Positions 46,407 to 58,861 of a stretch of DNA of 64,000 nucleotides are shown one piece after another. Each line of letters opens with the position of its first letter. Positions within the stretch are counted from its first letter, which is position 1. The DNA comes from Terfezia claveryi (Eukaryota > Ascomycota > Pezizomycetes > Pezizales > Pezizaceae): contig WHUX01000001.1 in NCBI GenBank assembly GCA_015179025.1, forward strand, positions 744,001 to 808,000, in the 5' to 3' direction. The notes beneath the pieces are model-generated. The model was not told where the DNA came from. It searched no databases and saw nothing but the letters and a program-made list of their open reading frames with translations. The position numbers and the translations under genes were made by a program.

Positions 46407-47331
46407 TATGGGTATTCGCGGGAGATTGATTGGATGATCATTGATTAGCCAATTTTTCCGTTGAAGCTTTTTACTTGAGACCTTTGGGGATATCCCCGCC
46501 TGCATCTGTTCCAGGTGCCTTTACTTCTGATATGGGGCTTTCGATAGCGAGTTCTTACTTTCGTTCACTTCATCAGCACAAAGTGCATCCTAAATGGTAG
46601 CCACTTATCTCGCATCCTTGATTTACGTTTCGGCAATTGGAAGGATTATTCCATTGGCTTGGTTGCTTTGACAATATCTTTAAACTAACTCAACTTTTGC
46701 GACTTCGACAACTGTATCATACTAATCTATCTGGCTCTGCTTCGCCGGAAAGGGAGCTTTTGGGCGTGGACTAGGAGCTTTGGACATTTGATATTATGTC
46801 GATTACTAGCTAAGTATTCAGAAAAAGGGGAGCCTTCGTGAAGCGTGGTATAGGGGTAATAAGGAGATTGTGGAAAAAGGGCTTTTTTTTTTAATTTTAC
46901 TTTTCCCTTTGTGAGGAATTTCGTTAAGGATGTTTGATTGCTGGTTCGCTACGGGAGGTTTTGTGCTTCATGCAGTCGTATGTACAGTACATACAAACAT
47001 ACATATATCACTTGCTGGAGCTTTTGTTACACAGGGCCCCACAATCAACTATCCTATGAGACACAGGATGGGAGTCTGGTAGACAACGCTTCCTGGGCTG
47101 CACCAGCCCATGTTGTATGTACCATAACCTCTCACCAGAGTCGCACATGTCGAATTCATTGGCTGCGAATCTGGCAGGAAGCTTGGCCGCAACATGCCGA
47201 CGCTCGGCAGCAATATTCCGAGGGCAGGCGGTGATAGGCTCCATGCTCTCTCCCAGGGGACACGGGGTCATCGGAAGTTTTGGTTTAGTTTTGATTTTGC
47301 GGTTTGCCTCCCTTTTCATATCATTGTGATA
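46407..47331. other. intergenic, no gene seen
   Basis: 3' flank of the Dcn1-like gene and spacer. It includes an oligo-T run near 46884-46893. A 116-codon frame on the minus strand (47008-47358) overlaps the end of the adjacent transposon and has no domain. Confidence 0.5.
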
Positions 47332-48037
47332 CCGTATTATTTCGAGTACCACGGCCATTTACATTCTGCTTCTACATCATGCAGCCACCCTACACTACAG
47401 TATCAAATGACTTAGTCGCACGCTGTGATTTCAATGTAAATTGATACCTATCTAGATCTATGGAGGTGTAACAGAAGAGGGAACAGTATGTACATAATCT
47501 TCAATGACCCAAGTATACTCCAATGCATCAGTATCATCCCCCCTGGCTGGTATAGAGCGGTAGAAGGCTTCCAACTCTATATTTGACCCTGGATGAACAC
47601 TGCCATTGCCAATAACAAAATCCGCAGCTGGAATACCATTAATACTTCCACCTTTTTTTCTCTAGAATAGCTTCGTTCTACCTGGCCGCTGCTTTGCTTT
47701 TGCCTGTGGCGTAGCAGGAATAGTCTTTCGGGTACCAGGTAGATGCCGTGGAATATTGGCATCAGATACTGTTATAGGTGCTAGCAGAGTCCGACGTCTT
47801 GGTTGCATACACCAATAGACTTAAGCATAGGATAAAATAAATGAACCTCATTGTGGTGAAGGCAAGGCGAAACACTTCAAGTTTACTATCTACATCAAAC
47901 TTTGCCTCCGATGAGGTTGATTTGTTGTGTTTGTTCAATATGTCGGTATGCGGTACTTTGCCTTCTTCAGTATAATTTCGCATGTTACCGACAGTTGCAG
48001 CTCTGAACACGCTAGCCAATTACTCGAAATAATACGG
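47332..48037. mobile_element. 706-bp Tc1/mariner-like element remnant
   Basis: The ends are perfect inverted repeats CCGTATTATTTCGAGTA (17 nt), flanked by TA on both sides. On the minus strand the interior has broken frames, one reading VERSYSREKKVEVLMVFQLR, which looks like a decayed N-terminal transposon protein, and none with a DDE core. Its right end is 87 bp upstream of the preferred start codon of the next gene. Confidence 0.75.
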
Positions 48038-48124
48038 TAGGTGTTCGACAAGGTACCTAGCATAGAGGGAAGGGAATCAAAGATCCGTATGTACGCGAAC
48101 CCCAAACCCCTTCACTACCCCACC

Positions 48125-49117
48125 ATGTCTTCCTCCGACGCCGGCCCCAGCACCGCAACCCACCTCAGCGAAAAGCTTCAACCCGAATCTCACCGTGAAC
48201 GCACCCCTGACCCCCCACCACACCCTGGCGGCGGCTACGGTCTCGGCGAAGAGGAACCCAAGCCCCTCACCATCCGCCCCATCTACCCTCCCACCGACCT
48301 CGACCCCAGCGGACAACACTATCTCACAATCCTCCGCCTTGTCACCGACTCTATCGCGCAGCAATCTAAAGTCCTAAGCCGCCATGTCGTGCTACACCCC
48401 CCTCTCCTCAGCCCCTTCTCTGACAACCTCAACCTCACCCTCCCCATTCCCCCAATGGTCGTGATCTTCCTTGGTGTCGGTATATGGACTTTTATTCGCC
48501 TCCTTGACTCCGCGATGAAAGTCGAAGGGAGGGGAATATCTGGCTCAGGATACCCTGAAGCGATTATCCAAACATTATGTTACATGGGGGGGGCGGGGTT
48601 CGTCTACCTCAGCACCATAGAGCGTATCATAGGACTGTACGGTGGCTTTCTCGATCACGCAGCCGAGGTCGCAAAAGCAGGACTTCCCTCCGCACTAGGA
48701 ATTTCGGGGCCAAATGATTCCTCAATCAAGGGGTGGGTGGTTGAGTGGGGGACAGATATAGTCGGGTTTCTTGCGTACAAAAAGCTACCTGCTGGGCGTT
48801 CGGCGAGTTCGGGGAAGATGGAGAAGGAGAGAGTGGATATTAAGGCATTTACAGTGAAGATTGTATATCGAGGCCAGGGCCTGGGAACGGGGTTGATTGA
48901 GAAGATGTTGGAAGAGGAATTGAGGTTTGGGGAGAGAGGGAGAAAGGTTGAGGTGGGGTGGGCAGAGGATTGTGTTAATGGGTATGGATTTGTACCGCGA
49001 TGGTTGAAGGGGGGCTTGGATAGAGAGTGGAAGAGGGTTAGTGGGAGGGTGGAGAGGATGGTTAGTGAGAGGGAGAGGGAGTGGGTGGAGAAGGATAGAG
49101 GGAAGAAGAGGGAGTGA
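48125..49117 (+). CDS. membrane-anchored GNAT-like acetyltransferase, hypothetical
   Basis: A single-exon gene of 330 aa when started at the ATG in the strong context CACCATGTCT (48125); an upstream in-frame ATG at 48089 would add 12 residues. The N-terminus is Pro/Ser-rich and hydrophilic. A hydrophobic segment (PPMVVIFLGVGIWTFIRLLD, about residues 108-128) and a second weaker one (ALCYMGGAGFVYL region) suggest one or two membrane passes. The C-terminal half has FTVKIVYRGQGLGTGLIEKM at about 238-258, which fits GNAT motif A with its RGxGLG acetyl-CoA pyrophosphate loop. The rest ends in a Glu/Arg-rich helix. Base use is strongly biased (C-rich first half, G-rich second half). The substrate is unknown; the GNAT call rests on one motif. 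Confidence 0.7.
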   Translation: MSSSDAGPSTATHLSEKLQPESHRERTPDPPPHPGGGYGLGEEEPKPLTIRPIYPPTDLDPSGQHYLTILRLVTDSIAQQSKVLSRHVVLHPPLLSPFSDNLNLTLPIPPMVVIFLGVGIWTFIRLLDSAMKVEGRGISGSGYPEAIIQTLCYMGGAGFVYLSTIERIIGLYGGFLDHAAEVAKAGLPSALGISGPNDSSIKGWVVEWGTDIVGFLAYKKLPAGRSASSGKMEKERVDIKAFTVKIVYRGQGLGTGLIEKMLEEELRFGERGRKVEVGWAEDCVNGYGFVPRWLKGGLDREWKRVSGRVERMVSEREREWVEKDRGKKRE

Positions 49118-49859
49118 GTGTATGCCTGGGAAATTCTTGAGGCGGTTGGGTGGAAACGGATTCTGAGGTGGAAAAGAGGCCTGTGGTTGGTTGGAAATAG
49201 ATGAACCTTGAACTTAACTTTTAGAAGCGATATACCTATTATTATGGTTAGATAGTTGCTAATGACTCCGAATGCATATGCAGCTTTTCGGGCTTAGTGC
49301 CTGCTGTTAGATAGTGAGTGAGTAGTAACACCTATGGCTCGTATTATTTAGTACAACTATCATTTCATAATAGGAGGTAGACTTATAAACATCCAGTTGA
49401 AATTTCATGGTCAAGAAATCAGTACTGTCATAGGGTTCTGTACTAATTATTGTGTGGATATGATATAACGCACCTATCGGGAATGCCGTAAGACAGAAAT
49501 AAAGGATTTGCATTATAATGAGGAAACTAGCCCCCCCCTGTTCTCGGTCCCAGACTCTTGGCGGTGATAACTTTTATCTGCAAGAGTCTGGTACTAAACT
49601 GCTCCGAAACTGCACGCGCTAGCATGCATAGCCTGTTTTCAGAGCTACTAGCGTTGTTTTGAGCTGCATATTCATAAGCGTACACATATTGTCATAACGA
49701 CAACAGTAGAATAAATGTCAACCAAAGAATTTGTTTGGGATTTCGTTCATTTGAGAATGTATTATCTCTAGTTTTGAGAGTCGGACAGGATTTGGTTTGA
49801 CTCTCGATTTACAGCGTAGGCACTAAGAGTCTGGTCACGAGAGCAAGGATATCTACATT

Positions 49860-50262
49860 CTCGAAGCAGTGATTTGATCTCGGAGCAGGATTTTCTTTGG
49901 CTATTCTAAGTAATCTATGAGACTAGAAAGCTAGAAAGCTATTCTGGAGCTCAAGTGTTCAACGAGTTGGTCTTAGTCGAGAGGGGAGTTGGTCTTAGTC
50001 GAGAGGGGGGAGGTTATAAGTCAACTATCTACTATATTATGGTCTCGAGGCAGTGATTTGATCTTGGAGCAGGATTTGCTTTGGCTATTCTGAGTAACGT
50101 ATGAGACTAGAAAGCTAGAAAGCTGCTCCGGAGCTCAGGTCTACATTTTTAATGGGTTGGTCTTAGTCAAGGGAGGTTATAAGTCTTGATATATAGAATA
50201 TCAACTATCCACTATATTACAGTCTTGGGGTGGCAATTTGATCCTGGAGCAGAATTTTCTTT
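49860..50262. repeat. three degenerate direct repeats of about 180 bp
   Basis: Units start near 49860, 50044 and 50223, each beginning TCGA(A/G)GCAGTGATTTGATC and GGAGCAGGATTTTCTTTGGC or variants; the first two continue with TATGAGACTAGAAAGCTAGA. The third is truncated. Confidence 0.75.
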
Positions 50263-50459
50263 AGCTAGAAATTTTTCCTCGATATTTAATATATTTATAA
50301 AGATACTCCGAGAGCAATTGGGTACAAGTGGATCTATTTCTAGGGAAATTGAAACCCTTCACGTCATAAATATTGGGGATTTAGTATTTCGAAGGTATAG
50401 TGGGCTTGGCGTTTTGGATTGTTGGACTCAACTCACATTTTGCAGCCTGCTCCACTACC

Positions 50460-50930
50460 TACGTATAGGCTCGCTCAGCGCCTTATAGGCTTGATCCGGG
50501 CAATATATGCCTGCTCGATGCCTTATATGCTTGCTCGATGCCCTATATGCTTGCTCCGAGCAATATAAGCCTGCTCGATGCCCTATAATAGGCTCCGGGC
50601 AATATAGGCTTGCTCGGTGCCTTATAGGCTTGCTCGGTGCCTTATATGCTTGCTCCGAGCAATATAAGCTTGCTCGGTGCCTTATATGCTTGAATATAGG
50701 CTTGCTTACGCTCGCTTCCGACAATATATGCTTTATAGGAGCTCGAGCAAGCATATAAGGCACCGAGCAAGCCTATATTGCCCGGAGCAAGTCTATTATA
50801 AGGCACCGAGCAAGCTTATATTGCCCGGAGCAAGCCTATAAGGCACCGAGCAAGCCTATATTGCCTGGAGCAAGCCTATTATAAGGCACCGAGCTAGCCT
50901 ATAAGGCGCTGAGCAAGCCTCTTTTTTTTA
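50460..50930. repeat. inverted array of alternating tandem repeats
   Basis: The left half repeats GCTTGCTCGGTGCCTTATA and GCTTGCTCCGGGCAATATA in alternation. The right half, from about 50745, carries the same units as reverse complements (TATAAGGCACCGAGCAAGC, TATATTGCCCGGAGCAAGC). The whole forms a near-palindrome of about 470 bp whose RNA could fold end to end. Confidence 0.85.
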
Positions 50931-51049
50931 TATAATACAAAAAAAGCCGAGAACAGTGTTCCGGCCGTGTTCCGGGCTGTTTTTGTTGAGATGTTCAAAA
51001 ATAAATATTTACAAATACTTTTCTATATTGGAGGATGGGGTGCGCTCTG

Positions 51050-51111
51050 AATCCACGGTGGCTCCTCATGGCCCCCCTGATAGGGCCGCCATAGCCGTAG
51101 CACTAAAATAA
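51050..51111 (+). mobile_element. solo 3' end of the LINE family, third copy
   Basis: GGTGGCTCCTCATGGCCCCC followed by a diverged GGGCCGCCATAGCCGTAGCA and a short A-rich tail. It is older-looking than the copy at 34945. Confidence 0.7.
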
Positions 51112-54100
51112 TTACAGCGTAGGCACCAAGAGTCTGGTCACGAGAGCAGCCCCCCCACTCACACAGATATTACACTACCAAAAGCTCTGCGCAAACCAAG
51201 GTTTGGCTAGGCCTTCTCCCGAACCCCGCTGTAATGTAGGATATTACTCAGGTGTTCTTCGAAGTGGAGTCATATCTACCTGCGTGAGCAAGAACAGCTG
51301 GCGAAGGCAACTATCATATGCCTTCAGTGTACCTAATATACTCATTTGTCTCGCACAGCTTTAATCTGGTCAATTTTCGAGAAGCAGCGTTCTAGGGGGA
51401 CTGGCGGCCCTTCCTACAACTCAAATTGAACAGGAAACTGACTGATCATTACTGAAGTCCTTTTTTTTTCTTTTCTTTATCGTCCTTATTCTCTGTCTAA
51501 TCGTCCCTTTTTTTTTGGGGGGGGTTATTGCAATAATTCTATGGTTGGGATTTCCACACTCGTCACACGTTCCACACTCGTCGCACAACGTCATACGGCG
51601 CTGATTTGGAGTATATCGTTGGTATGCCTTCTTATATATATAAGATGGAGCTTCCAACACATAGACTAGATATAGATATATACAGATATACACACACGTA
51701 CACACATACATCGCACATACGCACATAGGCACATATGCACATACGCACATACTCTTGCACGTCCGCACGTATTCTTCTTATCCATTAGATGAAGTGATCC
51801 TTGACTGGTCATACATCTATTCATCCGCTGCACAAGTTGCCACTCGTGTAGGGTACCTGTTAAAATGACTGAGCTTTGCTTCTCGACTAATTCATTGAAG
51901 CTTGTGCAAGCAAGCAAACTGATAATTCACATCCTCACTATCTCCTTCATAGTTTCCCCAGGTATTTTGTCCGTTCTCTCTCACTCAGTATATGACTCCC
52001 AGTGGGAACTTTAGTCTCATACCGTGAATGCAGCTTAATTTGTGAGATTTTGAAATTTTTACAAAGAAGCAATGGTACGAGACTAATTTCTACAAGATGT
52101 AGTCTTATCTACGAGGAGAGCGGTCTGGCGAATAACTACACAAGGTCTATTAATATTGAACAAAATGCGAATGCAGTTAGAATGCCAACGATTACTAGTA
52201 TTCCCACATCATAATGCAAACACATATCTGCCAAATGTCATAAAGTACTCCTGCATCGGTACTGACGCGAGAGAAGTTAGAATAACTTTGAAAAGGCCGA
52301 TATCCAGGACCAGGGGTTGTGGGTGGTTTTTGCTCTTGCCCAGATCATCATCTTATTTTTACAGCAGCGTACTGGTTGGCACAAGCCCCCCGCCAAAATA
52401 ACTTGAGGTCTCTTCTACAGGTATAAACTTATACGGTTGTTCTTTACTCCTTCAGTACCCACCAAGGCCAATGGTAAAGCAAAGCATGCTCCAGTAATAT
52501 AACATTTTCAACCCCATTATCGGTAGTAGCAGTGTCGCAAATTATAATACCCAATAATTGCAAGTAATCCGAACTCCACGTGCAAGTCTACCAAAGAAAC
52601 AAACCAACAAACTATACTAGAGCAGCTAAAACCAATTGCAATTCAACGATCCAGCATAAAATTCGTTACGCCAGCATAGCCCCGTGGTTCATTCCCTCGA
52701 TAAACGATAGCGATTGGCATTCGGCTTCTCGGTACTTTGTTAGTTGATCCATCGGGCCGGAGAATTCGGCTATTAGCGTCGATTTGAAAAAGGAAGTCCA
52801 GCTAGCCCATGCATCGTTATGTCCATCAGTCTAACGAATTATACACCGCCGCCTGTAACCATATTCACATCCCTTGTTAGCATGATTTCCGTATGGAACC
52901 GTCGCACATGTCATGCACGGTAGAGTACCCCACATCCTCCCCCACAATATGTTAGAGATTGGCCGGAGGAGCTCTCCATGTTCCACAACAACAGAACCTC
53001 AACAATTTTCAAATGCAACACAATCACAGCTACGACGTCATGCGCAACTAATATCGAAAGAACAAAATGATTGGAGATGCCTTACCCGACCTCTCGCATC
53101 CTCCCAGAGCAAAGCTAGGAATTTGATAAGTACCCTGAACTCCAGTGCCAGTTGCTGTGGTAGGGGCTCGGAAGCGAGTGGGCTTATTTATTGTGTAGAG
53201 GACACCGGCGGTGGAGAGGAGAAAGACGGCGGCAGCATTACGCTGACTACGAGCGGTTCAATGTTAGCTCATTAGCTAAAAAGGCGCGACGGTATCCGGG
53301 AACATACGTAAAAACTCGACTGATAGGCATCTTGTTATCGAGTGAGAATATCGTGTGGGAGATACCAATTTGGGTTGAAGTTGAGCTGGAAGGAAGACTC
53401 TAGCCTTTCAAATATCCACTGCCCAGGAGTAGTCTGGTTGTTGGCCACACAAAAGGTAACACTTTCAGCAGCAGCACCTTGTCAGGTGAGGCCTGTGCCC
53501 TTAAGTATTTGCAGTAAGATTCAGGCACAAATGATCAGCCCTATGAACCTGAAGCCAGCAGCACTACTGAATTGGACCATTTAGAGTTCAAACCGAAAAC
53601 CAAAGATGTGGCCAGATGATAGGGATAATCTGGTTCATGAAATGGAGGTGATATTGGACGACAGTATATTACAATAATCTTCATGCAGGAAGAGTTGATA
53701 TCGTACCTTACTGACGCACTCACCTAGTGCAGGAAAAAGGCACACTCGGAATTATACCGTGTTTCTGAGCTCTGTGTACCGGAAGTCCGGAAGACGCATA
53801 GAGAGGCACGTAAATTAAACGGGGTTATATGTCAGATATTATTTTGTCAATCGTAAATGAGGAAAAGGCAGAGGAGATTAAGTATTGAAGGTGAGGGGAC
53901 AGTACGAGCAGGAGAGGAGTGTGGACTGGGGAGGCCGGACTTGATGGCGCATTCAACAAACGACACGAATCACGGTTGATGTGCATGACCTAAAAGTATG
54001 TCGTCCGAACCCATGCGAACGTAATTAATTTCAGGTATTTTGATTCTTGCCTTGGATCTACCTCAGGGAGTGTATTCTCTGTTGGGCGATTATGGCATAC

Positions 54101-55875
54101 AATCCCTAAGATCTCTACTTATCAGACACCATGGGTGTAAATGATCAAAACTAACATACCTACGAGTAGCCTTCCGTAAGCCCAATTTGCAACTTGAAAT
54201 CTGCGGTGTAAAATACACCCTGCCCGAGTAGACCAAACGGGTGGCTTCATGCCCTGTCCGCAAGGGGAAAAGACCCTTGAAAGGTGTCGGGTAAGGATAA
54301 ACTCGGAACGGTGAAACCCAAAAGAAAAAGAAAGGAAAAGAGATATCTAGGTGTTGTTGAGCACGCGACCTGAAGCAGAGCTGGATCATCCCTGTTGATT
54401 TCATGCACATACACTCAACTGACTCATTCTTGATACCGGTATTCAGAGGTCGAAATTGAAACTGAATTGGCAAGATGTGGCTGAAGATCTAAAAATGAAA
54501 AAGAGGCCAATATCGATTATACATACGGTGTTTGATTCCTGTGGAGTGGGGTTGTGCCAACCAGCCTATGATTTGATGGCGTTTTCTTTTTTGGTAAGGA
54601 CTACGTCTGTGGAGCCTAACGCTATGAGACGACCCCGTTCCCTCATGTTAAGATACAAACTCTCCCATCCCCCACCAAAGCTCAGACCAGATTCAGGTTA
54701 GAGAGGAACGTCTCAACCAGATCCATTGTATATTCCTTTCACTTTCTTAGCCCATTTTCTTCCGCTCATCCTCTCCTCCCAGCTCTTCTCCACGTGAACA
54801 TACCAGGGCTACGCGCCTGCCAGTCTCCACATGTCTTCCACACCTCCGACAACTAGGGTCGACCGTATCGTCCAATTTCGCTCGCCAGGATTGGAGTTCC
54901 CTTCCTGGTTTTGCAGTGAACATAGTTTACCTCGCTTTTCTCTCCCATCTAACCACCCTTCCGGGCCCCGCTTCTGCCACTTCCTCTCCTTTTCTCGCCC
55001 CTTTCACACTCCTGCTTCAAACCTCCCTTCCCTGATCAGGGGGAATTCCGAGCCTCACCACTAGCTGCCGCCTCCACTAGAAAGCCGGTTGTGCCAGTTG
55101 TTGAAACCTGGCCAGCATTGAGTTAGTCCTTGGATGTAGAATATCCAAGCCCCTTCTGTGAAAAAATGGACGATAGCGAGTTACCGGTGGGAAAGTATTG
55201 TCATAAACATGGCCTTTCGAAGTAGGCGTGTGCGTGCTTGACCGGCATTATATAGTAGGCATACGGCGAGTAAGGCTGATCCGTATAGGGGAAGAAAATT
55301 CCACTAAAATCGAGCTACAGAACGAAAGAATGGACAATAGCTAGAACTGACTGCGGTCAGCTTCGGAAGTATGGTAGTGAAGATTGTAGTGATGCTGACT
55401 AACTAGCACTTTACTGTATGTTGTTAGATTAACTCAGAAGGATTCGTGTATCACGCCCTAGTAAGTAGCCTGCTCGACATAGGCAGTAACTAGAATCAAG
55501 AAAAAATGGAGTCCTTTGCAATTATTGAAGCTTTCTCACAGTAGAATAGGTCACGGGTAATTTTCCGGGGCCTATGGTGTTTCAGATGGGTTGAGAGATG
55601 TTTTGCTATCTAAATCCTTACTGTGTAAAGAAGCATAAGACTTTAAGTTCGATATCTTGTTCGCATTACTATGCACGCTACCTACCTATGTACCTACCGG
55701 GTAGGTGTGGTAGGTATCAGGGTAACGTTCTAGCGATAATTCGAACAACTACAGACGGCTCACATCAAGTCTTTTTCTCCTTCTGGTTTGGGAATCCTGC
55801 CTATGCATGCATGAATATCTATACTTGGCATATTAACTTCAAACTAGCTGCAAATAAAATATATACATCTCTTCC

Positions 55876-58667
55876 CCCTCCTGCATACAAGGTGCGCTTC
55901 CATCCACCATTGACGTCAGGGGCAAGCTGGGAGTGGTAAGGGCGTGTTATGTGGGGCCCTGGTTTTCTCCCACGGCGCACACCATCTCTGGGAACGTTCT
56001 GTTAGAAGAGGCCCCTGAGATCACCATATCAATCGGATCAATACTTGCAATGTCATCTGTAACTCGGATGTGATACTACTCTTCAGTGTTGAGTTCCTCC
56101 ACGACTTCCCGAATGCCAGCAAGGGACTTAAAGCGTGCAACATACTTTGCTGGCAACCCATCAGTAGAGCATTGGATGTGCATCCATGCCTGGTTCTGAA
56201 TCGTACAAGTCTCCCTAATGTGGAACTGCCGCTCCCGGCGGATTGCGATCCAATACTCTTTATCCTTTTTCACAACAGGGTGTCCCTTAGTATATACATT
56301 TCCACCCTTAAGTCTGATAACCTCTTGGATGTGGTAGGGAATGCGTTCAATCCATCGTTGATTCCTCCATTGCTCAAGATCATCCCAAGCCTTCGCCCAT
56401 GCTTGCGCAGCTGCCTTGCAGGTAGTAGGTCCCTATTTAGGTATAATCAGCAATTTTGTACTTGATATCAAGTGATCGAGGGGCTTGTGGCGGGGTTTGA
56501 TTGAAACCGGGGGGCTTGATATTAAGAGATCGGGTGGCTTGATATTAAGAGATTGAGGGGGGTTGAAATTGAGAGGCTAGGGGAGTTGATATTGAAAGGT
56601 TGGAGGTAAGTCATAGAACCGGATTTGGAGCTTACATGCGGATTCCGAGCCCACTGGGCCTAGCTGCATTAGTTCCGTGCCAGCGGATATGGATATGTTG
56701 GGATCAACAGTACAAAGTCGCGACCATAGTACTGACCCTGAGCTTTCATCTCCATCTCTTAATATCAAGCCCCCCGATCGCTTATTATAAAGCACCCCCC
56801 GATCTCTCAATATCAAGCCTCTCAAAATCAAGTCTCCCAATCTATCAATATCAAGCCTCCCAATCTCTGAATATCAAGCCTCCCAATCCCTTAATATCAA
56901 CCCCTCCAACCCCGCGATATCTACTCTCTATCTCCATCTCAATTTCCATCACCATGTCCATCATGCGTACGCGTCAACCTCCCCGTCAACCTATCTTCCC
57001 GCTGCCAGAGCTATCTCCCAACCCTGGTAACAGGTATGATCCCATATTGTCGTACTTAGCTTAGTAGCAAAGAAACTCCCTTTGGACCGAGAGCCCTCCA
57101 TTTAGCCCTGCAGCGGATAAAACAACGGCATGCCCGACCAGAGTATCTACGTAGTCGGAGGAGAAGGATGAGAGAGGAAAGAATTGATAATTTTGGGGGA
57201 GGGAAGGGTGGGTATTATGGTGGACAATCAGGGAGGGGCTGTAATGATATGTTTTATGGCGCGTAGCTTTGTTATGGAAACAGACTATCCGTAGTGTTAT
57301 TCCAATTGCTTATGCTATGCATGCCATATGCCAAGTATCATGCACGCATATAAATGCATATGTAGATGTTTCAATAGGAAGTGGGAAAAACCTTTTTTTT
57401 GTAATCCACTTCAATTGCTTACTTACCATGTCGAAGGGGTGGTGGGGAGAAGGGTGGTGGGGAGAAGGGTGGTGCCTGGGAGGGGTGCTATCCTGCAGCG
57501 ACGGCTTCGGGTTAAATAGAATGACATTAGCGGGTCTTCATCACTGCTAAAGGAAAATATTAGCTAGGGCTAGAGGGCTCTCGCTCCAAAGGGAGTTTCT
57601 TTGCTACTAAGCTAAGTATGACAATATGGGATCATCGGGGTTGGGAGATAGCTCTGGCAGCGGGAAGAAAGGTTGACGGGGAGGTTGACGCGTATGCATG
57701 ATGGAGATGGTGATGGAGATGGAGATGGAGATAGAGGGTGGATATCGCGGGGTTGGACGGGTTGATATTAAGAGATTGGGAGGCTTGATATTGAGAGATC
57801 GGAGGATCGAGGGGGCTTTATAATAAGAGATCGGGGGGGTTGATATTAAGAGATGGAGATGAGTCAGTACTTATGGTCGCGACTTCGTACTGCTGATCTA
57901 ACGCAGCTAGGCCCAGTTGGCTCGGAATCCGCATGTAAGCTCCAAATCCGGTTATATGACTTACCTACTTAAGTACAGTACCTTTCCATACCAATTCCCG
58001 TAGCTTCTCAATAATCTCTTAATATCAAGCCACCCCGATCTCTTAATATCAAGCCCCCCAATCTCAATCAAGCCCCACTGCAAGCCCCCCGATCACTTGA
58101 TATCAAGTACAAAATTGCTGATTATACCTAAATAGGGACCTCCTACTACCTGCAAGGCAGCTGCGCAAGCATGGGCGATGATCTCGAGCAATGGAGGATT
58201 CAACGTTGGATTCAACGCATTCCCTACCACATCCAAGAGGTTATAGACTTAAGGGAGGAAATGACTGAGGGACACCCTGTTGTGAAAAAGGGTAGGGGGT
58301 ATTGAACGGGAGCGGCAGTTACTCATTAGGGAGACTGGTAAGATTCACAATCAGGCATGGATGCACTTCCAATGCTCTAACTACTGCTGGGTTGCCAGCA
58401 AAGTATGTTGCACGCTTTAGGTCTCTTGGGAAGTCGTGGAGGAACTCAACACGGAAGATTTAATCACATCCCAGATACAGATGAGATTGCAAGTATTGAT
58501 CCGATTGATAAGGTGGTCACTGGGGCCCTTCCTAATAGAAGGAGGAAGAGCGCTCCCATGTGAGCAAGAGCAACCAGGGCCTCCTGCATACAAGGTGCGC
58601 TTCCTTCCACCATTGACACCAGGGGCAAGCTGGGAGGGGATAAGCTGGAAAGGGCGTGTTATGTGGG
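55876..58667. mobile_element. large fold-back element A with transposase remnants
   Basis: 56001-57110 and 57563-58540 are inverted copies of each other over about 1 kb, separated by about 450 bp. The block is bracketed by direct repeats (55876-55957 and 58579-58667; CTCCTGCATACAAGGTGCGC). Both arms contain arrays of a 22-nt motif (TTGATATTAAGAGATCGGGG). In the left arm the minus strand encodes AAAQAWAKAWDDLEQW, RWIERIPYHIQEVIRLKGGN and GHPVVKKDKEYWIAIRR up to EELNTEE, which resembles the C-terminal end of Tc1/mariner-type DDE transposases. The right arm holds a more broken copy. Confidence 0.75.
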
Positions 58668-58861
58668 GGGGAATTGAGATGGCGTAGATGTTCTATTTGT
58701 ACTCTGTACCTCTTCCTTGTCAAGAGCTACGTCAGCCAATATAGCCAGTACAAAACTTAAGCTTCTCCTCCTGGTTTTCGGTTGCCCTGAAAAGAAGCTT
58801 CAAAGTACTTAAGTATTAAACAGACTACTTAAGTATACTGACATGTAATACCAAAAAGGGA

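Larger units (their letters stand above)
49118..55875. other. gene-less repeat region
   Basis: No gene supported. It contains the direct repeats at 49860-50262, the inverted tandem array at 50460-50930 and a solo LINE 3' end at 51050-51111. A 38-nt sequence reading TTACAGCGTAGGCAC.AAGAG is shared by 49810-49848 and 51111-51149. Single copies of the micro-insertion core occur near 52371, 53432 and 54553 without clear duplications. A 77-codon ATG frame at 54831-55064 follows a pyrimidine-rich stretch but has no domain. Confidence 0.5.

Noticed and set aside
47008..47358. 116-codon frame on the minus strand
   Set aside because: Its start lies within the terminal repeat of the 47332 element and nothing in it is recognisable.
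54831..55064. 77-codon ATG frame after a pyrimidine-rich stretch
   Set aside because: The start context is good, but the product is a Ser/Pro/Phe-rich run with no domain and no convincing downstream exon.
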